Source: Benthicola sp964195715
GTDB taxonomy: Bacteria > Gemmatimonadota > Gemmatimonadetes > Palauibacterales > Palauibacteraceae
Length of the DNA stretch: 34,593 nt
Assembly: GCA_964195715.1 (NCBI GenBank)
Contig: CAXMRU010000103.1
Span: forward strand, 1 to 34,593
Direction of reading: 5' to 3'
Shown: positions 30,333 through 34,593 of the stretch, one piece after another
How the letters are laid out: every line of letters begins with the position of its first letter
Numbering within the stretch: the stretch's first letter is position 1
Notes under the pieces: model-generated
Databases searched by the model: none
Seen by the model: the letters and a program-made list of their open reading frames with translations, nothing else
What the model was told of the DNA's origin: nothing
Program-made: the position numbers and the translations under genes

Positions 30333-30350
30333 TATTTCAGCGACCGGCTA
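30333..30350 (+). repeat. Recurrent motif, copy 3, overlapping the amidohydrolase stop
   Basis: TTCAGCGACCGGCTA (30335-30349) differs by one base from the core of the copy at 21600. It overlaps the last bases of the minus-strand amidohydrolase (stop 30350-30348). The rest of 30209-30347, upstream of the permease, shows no clear promoter. Confidence 0.35.
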
Positions 30351-31691
30351 CTGCCCGGAGTAGCGGGCCCGTCTCCGGATCTCCTCGAGGAGATTCACTC
30401 GGTCGGCCGTGTCGATCCACCGACCGCCGACCATCACTCCCGCGATACGCCGCGTATTCCGGATGTTATCGAGCGGATTGCCGTCGATCAGGACGAGATC
30501 GGCCCGCTTCCCCTCGTCGATCGTGCCGAGCTGATCGGAGAGGCCGAAGTAGACGGCGGGGTTGAGCGTTGCAGCCCTGAGGGCGTCCGCGGGCGTGAGG
30601 CCCGCAGCAGCGACCAGCTCCTCCATCTCTTCGTGAACCGTGAAGCCGGGGAACAGGTGCGGGTCGCCTCCCGTGTCGGTGCCGACGAGGAGCCGGATGC
30701 CTGCGGCGTGCATATCGGCGGTGATTCGGCTCAGCGTAGCGTACAGGATCTGCATGTCGCGCGCGGACTCCGGCGTCTGATCCCGAAGGTGGACGTTGAC
30801 CTCGGGCGTCCACCAGCGGCGGATGTACTCCGGCATGTAGGCGAGCTGCGCCTCGACGTCCGCCTGCTCCGGGTCGAACCACGCGTTTCGCCGGGAGACC
30901 AGAAGCGTGGGGGTCACAAAGGTTCCGAGATCAGCCAGGCGCCTGAACACAGCCCACGCCCGGTCCGCCTCGTACTCCTCCGCCATCTCCCGAAATAGGG
31001 TGTCCCGCGGGACGTGCGAGTACACCTTCAGGAACTCCACTCCCTCGGCGAGGAGCGAGTCGACGGCGTGACGCGCCGCCTGTGCATCGGCGATCGGAAC
31101 CGACCCGGGCCACATCGGCTCCGGCCCATCGATCAGCGGTCCAGCTGCCACGATGCGTGGGCCCAGCAGCTCTCCCTCTGCGATGCGCTCGCGCCAGTCG
31201 CGTATCACGTTCCAGCTGCCGCCCATGTCGCGGATACCGGTGACTCCCCACAGCGGGAATAGCGGGATGAGCAGGTCGCGTTGCCCGGGTGCCGGATCCA
31301 AGAATTCCCACACCTCGGGATCGTCCGGGTGGGCGTGCATGTCCCACAGGCCCGGGATCAGGAACCGGTCGGTCGCGTCGACCACCGAGGCTCCCTGGGG
31401 AACCAGCACCAGGAGCGCCGGAGCCACGGTCACGATAGAGTCCCCGCGAACCAGGACTGTATGGTCCTCGAGCAACTCACCCGCTACCACATCGACGACG
31501 CTCACATGCGTGAAGGCAAGGACCTCGGAGTCGCCCGAGCGTGAGCCCCAGGCCTCGGGGATCGTGACGGGTTGGGCGAGCGCGATCGGCGCTGATGCGA
31601 CCAGGAGGGCGCAGGCACCGGAGCCCCGAGCCAGCAGGTTGCGCCCCGGAAGTCTCCGGTCTCGACGCGACTCGGTCGTGTGGGCCGTCAA
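30348..31691 (-). CDS. Exported amidohydrolase (imidazolonepropionase-like family)
   Basis: The best start is TTG 31691, which overlaps the DUF819 stop as TTGA and opens a basic leader and signal sequence (SGACALLVASAPIALA-Q). The 447-residue protein has the metal-dependent amidohydrolase fold: VDATDRFLIPGLWDMHAHP with His119-x-His121, FLKVYSH with the usual carboxylated Lys, VTPTLLV, and GTDTGGDPHLFPG with the metal-binding Asp. It ends with the small beta-sandwich (GKRADLVLIDGNPL, IAGVMVGGRWI). Members hydrolyse cyclic amides, N-acyl amino acids or prolyl dipeptides; the substrate here is open. Coupling to the DUF819 gene and proximity to an S9 peptidase suggest peptide or amino-acid derivative use. 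Confidence 0.82.
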   Translation of the reverse strand: MTAHTTESRRDRRLPGRNLLARGSGACALLVASAPIALAQPVTIPEAWGSRSGDSEVLAFTHVSVVDVVAGELLEDHTVLVRGDSIVTVAPALLVLVPQGASVVDATDRFLIPGLWDMHAHPDDPEVWEFLDPAPGQRDLLIPLFPLWGVTGIRDMGGSWNVIRDWRERIAEGELLGPRIVAAGPLIDGPEPMWPGSVPIADAQAARHAVDSLLAEGVEFLKVYSHVPRDTLFREMAEEYEADRAWAVFRRLADLGTFVTPTLLVSRRNAWFDPEQADVEAQLAYMPEYIRRWWTPEVNVHLRDQTPESARDMQILYATLSRITADMHAAGIRLLVGTDTGGDPHLFPGFTVHEEMEELVAAAGLTPADALRAATLNPAVYFGLSDQLGTIDEGKRADLVLIDGNPLDNIRNTRRIAGVMVGGRWIDTADRVNLLEEIRRRARYSGQ

Positions 31692-32857
31692 CCCAGCACG
31701 TTGCACAGGTACGCCGTCGCCACCCCGAGGTAATTCCCCAGCGCGTACCCGATCAGGGCCAGCATGATCGAGATCGGCACGAGCTCCTCGCGGTGGTAGC
31801 CTGCCGCCACGGGCGCCGACGCCGCTCCTCCGACCGCAGCGACGCTCGCAACGGCTGCCATGCTGATGTCCAGCTTCATGATCTTCGCTCCGACCAACAC
31901 GAAGAGCAGATGAACCGTGATCGTCAGGAAGCCGGCGATGAGGAAGAACTGCCCGCCGCCCAGCTGCCGCAGGTCGGCCGAGGCTCCGATCATCGTCATG
32001 TAGATGTACACGAACGCCATGGCGAGTGGCTCCGTGCCAGGCACTTTCTGTAGTGGTGTGGCCGACAGGGCGATGCCGAAGCTCGTTACCAGCAGCAGCG
32101 CCCACGTCTTCTGCGTCAGAACAGGGGGCAGGGGCGGCACGAGAGAAGCCAGCCAGTTGGCCGCCAGCATCGCCACGAAGGCCCAACCGAGCAGGGTCAG
32201 GATGTCGCGGAAGTGTACCTCGTGCGTCTTCCGCTCGACCTGCTGCATGGTCTCCGAGAAGCGGTCGAGCTGCGCCTGCGACACGCCGGTCCACCGGTTG
32301 AACGGCTTCGCCCACCGCTTGCACACCAGGATGAGCGGGAAGTAGGCCAGGTAAACGAAGTTGTCTACGATGACGACCAGGCCGAGCTGCTCGGGCGGTG
32401 TGTCCAGGCTCTCGGCCACGGCCGCAAGGTTTCCCGTGCCGCCGATCCAGCTCCCGGCCAGTGCCCCGAATCCGGACCACGCATCGGCCGGGAGACCTGA
32501 ACGGAAGATGACGAACGACACGACCGCCCCGACCACCACGCCGACGGATCCGATCACCAGGACGACGGCGCCGCGCCACGCGACCTTCATCGCCTCCTTG
32601 ATATTGATGTCCAGGAGCATGAGTACGATGAACAGCGGAACGGCGAACGTCTTGAACGTGTCGTACACCGGACTCTGTCGGGGGATGACGCCGAAGTTGC
32701 TGAGGAATACCGGCGTCAGGAAGATCCAGATGATGGCGGGGAGGTAGTTGAAGATCTTCCAGCCCGATTTCCTCTCGAGCCACAGGAAGATCACCGGGAC
32801 CATGAGAATCACCGCCATGATCCCGATGAGGTCCGTGAAGATCGGCTCCGAGTTCAT
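31688..32857 (-). CDS. DUF819 family membrane protein (YjcL-like)
   Basis: ATG 32857 has GGGAG five bases upstream. The 389-residue protein has about ten membrane helices. The family features are visible: AIIWIFLTPVFLSNFGVIP near the N-terminus, a GALAGSWIGGTGNLAAVAES segment in the middle, and the paired AAVASVAAVGGAASAPVAAG plus ALIGYALGNYLGVATAYL at the end. The two Gly-rich breaks in membrane helices are typical of inverted-repeat secondary transporters of the BASS/CPA-like fold. DUF819 proteins are thought to be transporters but no substrate is established. It forms a translationally coupled pair with the amidohydrolase, whose substrate or product it may carry. Confidence 0.85.
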   Translation of the reverse strand: MNSEPIFTDLIGIMAVILMVPVIFLWLERKSGWKIFNYLPAIIWIFLTPVFLSNFGVIPRQSPVYDTFKTFAVPLFIVLMLLDINIKEAMKVAWRGAVVLVIGSVGVVVGAVVSFVIFRSGLPADAWSGFGALAGSWIGGTGNLAAVAESLDTPPEQLGLVVIVDNFVYLAYFPLILVCKRWAKPFNRWTGVSQAQLDRFSETMQQVERKTHEVHFRDILTLLGWAFVAMLAANWLASLVPPLPPVLTQKTWALLLVTSFGIALSATPLQKVPGTEPLAMAFVYIYMTMIGASADLRQLGGGQFFLIAGFLTITVHLLFVLVGAKIMKLDISMAAVASVAAVGGAASAPVAAGYHREELVPISIMLALIGYALGNYLGVATAYLCNVLG

Positions 32858-32952
32858 TCCCTCTCCCATCTCCTGGTGAACGCCGCCCAGCGTATCTCCG
32901 GGAACAGATCCGAATCGCCACAACCTACCGGTGAGTCGATCCTGCGGGGAGG

Positions 32953-32976
32953 GGCGGTCTCATGGATCCGACCGCC
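32953..32976 (-). terminator. Hairpin after the S9 peptidase gene
   Basis: GGCGGTC (32953-32959) and GACCGCC (32970-32976) form a 7-bp stem with a 10-nt loop just downstream of the minus-strand peptidase stop (32985). No T-run follows. It separates the peptidase from the DUF819/amidohydrolase pair. Confidence 0.45.
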
Positions 32977-32984
32977 GGGACCAT

Positions 32985-34593
32985 CTAGTTCCCGTCCACG
33001 CAATCCTCCACCTGCTCTCCCTCCACGCCGCACACGACGTTCTCCAGGAAGTCGAACCGCGTCTGGTAGTAGTTGACCTGGTTCTCGAGACCCGAGATCC
33101 CGTGTCCCTGGCCCTCGAACTCGACGTAGGTGACGGGCTTCTCGAGCGAGCGAGCGGCTTCCACGAACGCTCTGCTCTCGGTTACCCCGACGCGGTTGTC
33201 GTTCGAGCCGTGCGTCAGCAGGATGGGCGAGTCCAGCCGATCAACGTGTGTGATCGGAGATCGGTCCAATAGCTTCTCCCGCTCAGTCTCCTGATCGCCG
33301 GCCTCGAGGATGATCCAGTCAGGGATGTTGGTGGCGTCATAGAACGAGACGATGCTGGAGAACCCCGCGTGGCTCATCCCGAATCCCAGCGCGTAGGACT
33401 CGTTCCGCCCGTTTGTCTCCGGCGGGAAGGTGAGCGCCCGCATCGTGGCGTATCCGCCGTGCGAGCCTCCCGCGACCCCGATCTGCTTTGGCTCCAGGCC
33501 GAGCTTCTCCTCGAGGAACCGGGCGCCGTAGAACAGGTCGATGATCTCGTCCCCTCCGAGGTCGCGGTCGTTGAGCGCGGCGAATGCCTTGCCGAAGCCG
33601 AAGCTGCCCCGGACGGCAGGAGACAGCCAGGCGATGCCGGCTTCACAGTAGATCTGAGTCCCCGTGCTGAACGAGTTGCCGCCTCCGTAGAACGAAGTGA
33701 TCACGGCGAGCTTCGCCTCGCGGTTCGTACGCTCGTCCTTCGGAGTGAACAGGAACGCGTGCAGCATGCGGGGCTCGCCCGTGGCGGGGTCGATGTCAAA
33801 CGTCGGATACTCGACCCGCTCGACGTCACACTGTTGGATCGCCGCGAGGTACGCTGCCGGCAGACGGATCTTGGGAGCGAACGCGAACGTCGCCTCCCCA
33901 TCCTCCAGCACGATCTTCATCTCGTTGCCCTGGAACGGAGAGGAGGCCGACGTCTGTGAGACCACGAGCTGGTCACGATCGTCGAACCCGATCACTCCGA
34001 GGTTCAAGTCCAGGGTCCGCTCTCCGAGCAGCGCCCCGGACTCCAGATCCAGGACCTGGAGGACGTTCTCGTGCGGCCGGTCGAGTACCTGCAGGATCAG
34101 GCGTTGGCCGTCCACGTCCAGAAGGGTGAACCAGGCGTTCTCCTCCACCGCGGTCAGCGGCCGGGAGGTCCGGGAGGATAAGTCGTACACGTAAAGGTTG
34201 CCGAACCCGGTTTCGTCAGACACGTACACGAACCGGTCCTCGTCCAGCCAGCCCTTCTCATATGAGCCGAGCGACTGCCGCTCGACTCCGTCCGGAAGCA
34301 GCAGGTCGAATTCCGCGTTCTCGAGGTCCACGTACGCCAGGGCGCCCTGTCGCCGATGGCCCTCCCGGTTCAGGCGCACCACGACCCCGGAGTCGTCCGG
34401 CCGGAAGTTGACGGCCGTCCACACCAACCTGTGCTCGGCGCCTTCCTCGCACAGCACTTCCGTGGACACTCCCGTGGCGAGGTCGAGCAGGGTGAGGCAG
34501 CTCCGGTACGGCTCGGTATCGCCGTACCGCGCGATGTAACCGATCCTGCTGCCGTCCTTCGAGAAGCTCCAGCCGTAGATGTAGGGGACGTCG
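32985..34593 (-). CDS. S9 family (prolyl oligopeptidase/DPP IV-type) serine peptidase, N-terminus outside window
   Basis: The frame is open to the right edge of the window, so the 5' part, including any signal peptide, is missing; 535 codons plus stop are visible. The visible N-terminal half is a beta-propeller with WSFSKDGSRIGYIARYG, FVYVSDETGFGNLYVYDLSS and LTLLDLATG. The catalytic alpha/beta-hydrolase domain starts near LHAFLFTPKDERTNRE. The nucleophile elbow is GGSHGGYATMR (Gly-x-Ser-x-Gly), the Asp is in GSNDNRVGV and the His in GQGHGI. Two Cys near the C-terminus (VVCGVEGEQVEDC) may form a disulphide, which fits an exported enzyme. Such enzymes remove dipeptides or cleave after proline. 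A substrate role together with the neighbouring DUF819/amidohydrolase pair is possible but not shown. Confidence 0.85.
   Translation of the reverse strand, partial: DVPYIYGWSFSKDGSRIGYIARYGDTEPYRSCLTLLDLATGVSTEVLCEEGAEHRLVWTAVNFRPDDSGVVVRLNREGHRRQGALAYVDLENAEFDLLLPDGVERQSLGSYEKGWLDEDRFVYVSDETGFGNLYVYDLSSRTSRPLTAVEENAWFTLLDVDGQRLILQVLDRPHENVLQVLDLESGALLGERTLDLNLGVIGFDDRDQLVVSQTSASSPFQGNEMKIVLEDGEATFAFAPKIRLPAAYLAAIQQCDVERVEYPTFDIDPATGEPRMLHAFLFTPKDERTNREAKLAVITSFYGGGNSFSTGTQIYCEAGIAWLSPAVRGSFGFGKAFAALNDRDLGGDEIIDLFYGARFLEEKLGLEPKQIGVAGGSHGGYATMRALTFPPETNGRNESYALGFGMSHAGFSSIVSFYDATNIPDWIILEAGDQETEREKLLDRSPITHVDRLDSPILLTHGSNDNRVGVTESRAFVEAARSLEKPVTYVEFEGQGHGISGLENQVNYYQTRFDFLENVVCGVEGEQVEDCVDGN

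Noticed and set aside
1..34593. CRISPR array, prophage, integron or insertion sequence
   Set aside because: No regularly spaced repeats, no transposase, integrase or phage structural gene, and no long terminal repeats were seen.

Overview
This is high-GC bacterial DNA. Its gene content is secreted peptidases and hydrolases, orphan MacB/FtsX-type permeases of the ADOP kind, a tricorn protease, TonB and Tad-type pseudopilins. That mix resembles Gemmatimonadota, with Acidobacteriota as the alternative. The assignment is an inference from gene families; no rRNA or tRNA gene was seen.

Layout. Bases 1-9.9 kb hold the end of an opine-dehydrogenase-like gene, a secreted isochorismatase-fold hydrolase, a SnoaL-like lipoprotein, a secreted S41 peptidase with TPRs, an orphan ABC permease and a full-length secreted tricorn protease. 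Two small zinc-ribbon membrane proteins follow on the minus strand (9.97-10.4 kb).

The most interesting block is 10.54-14.08 kb. A promoter-like element there matches the core of the RecA-NDp motif, which the WYL regulator PafBC uses in mycobacteria. It is followed by an 11-bp inverted repeat, a 33-codon ORF with a strong ribosome binding site, and a small hairpin. Then comes a tight three-gene operon: an unrecognised protein ending in a HEPN-like R-x4-H motif, a PafB-like WYL protein and a PafC-like WYL protein. I read it as a candidate DNA-damage- or ssDNA-responsive HEPN nuclease module. The architecture is seen directly; the function is inferred.

Bases 14.15-16.5 kb (minus strand) encode a TadG/VWA protein and two TadE-like pseudopilins. 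Bases 16.5-21.6 kb carry small membrane proteins, a beta-lactamase-fold lipoprotein whose start lies in what looks like a remnant of a second copy of the same family, and a TonB protein. Bases 21.6-27.7 kb hold a TrkA-N-containing cation/proton antiporter, a DUF427 protein, a HTH regulator, a Spy-like lipoprotein with four LTxxQ-type motifs, a zinc-ribbon/SH3-like membrane protein and a small exported protein. Bases 27.7-34.6 kb (minus strand) hold a second ADOP permease, an exported amidohydrolase translationally coupled to a DUF819 membrane protein, and most of a secreted S9 peptidase.

Outside the HEPN/PafBC-like module the window reads as an ordinary chromosomal region for a bacterium that degrades peptides outside the cytoplasm. 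No transposase, integrase, CRISPR array or phage gene was recognised.
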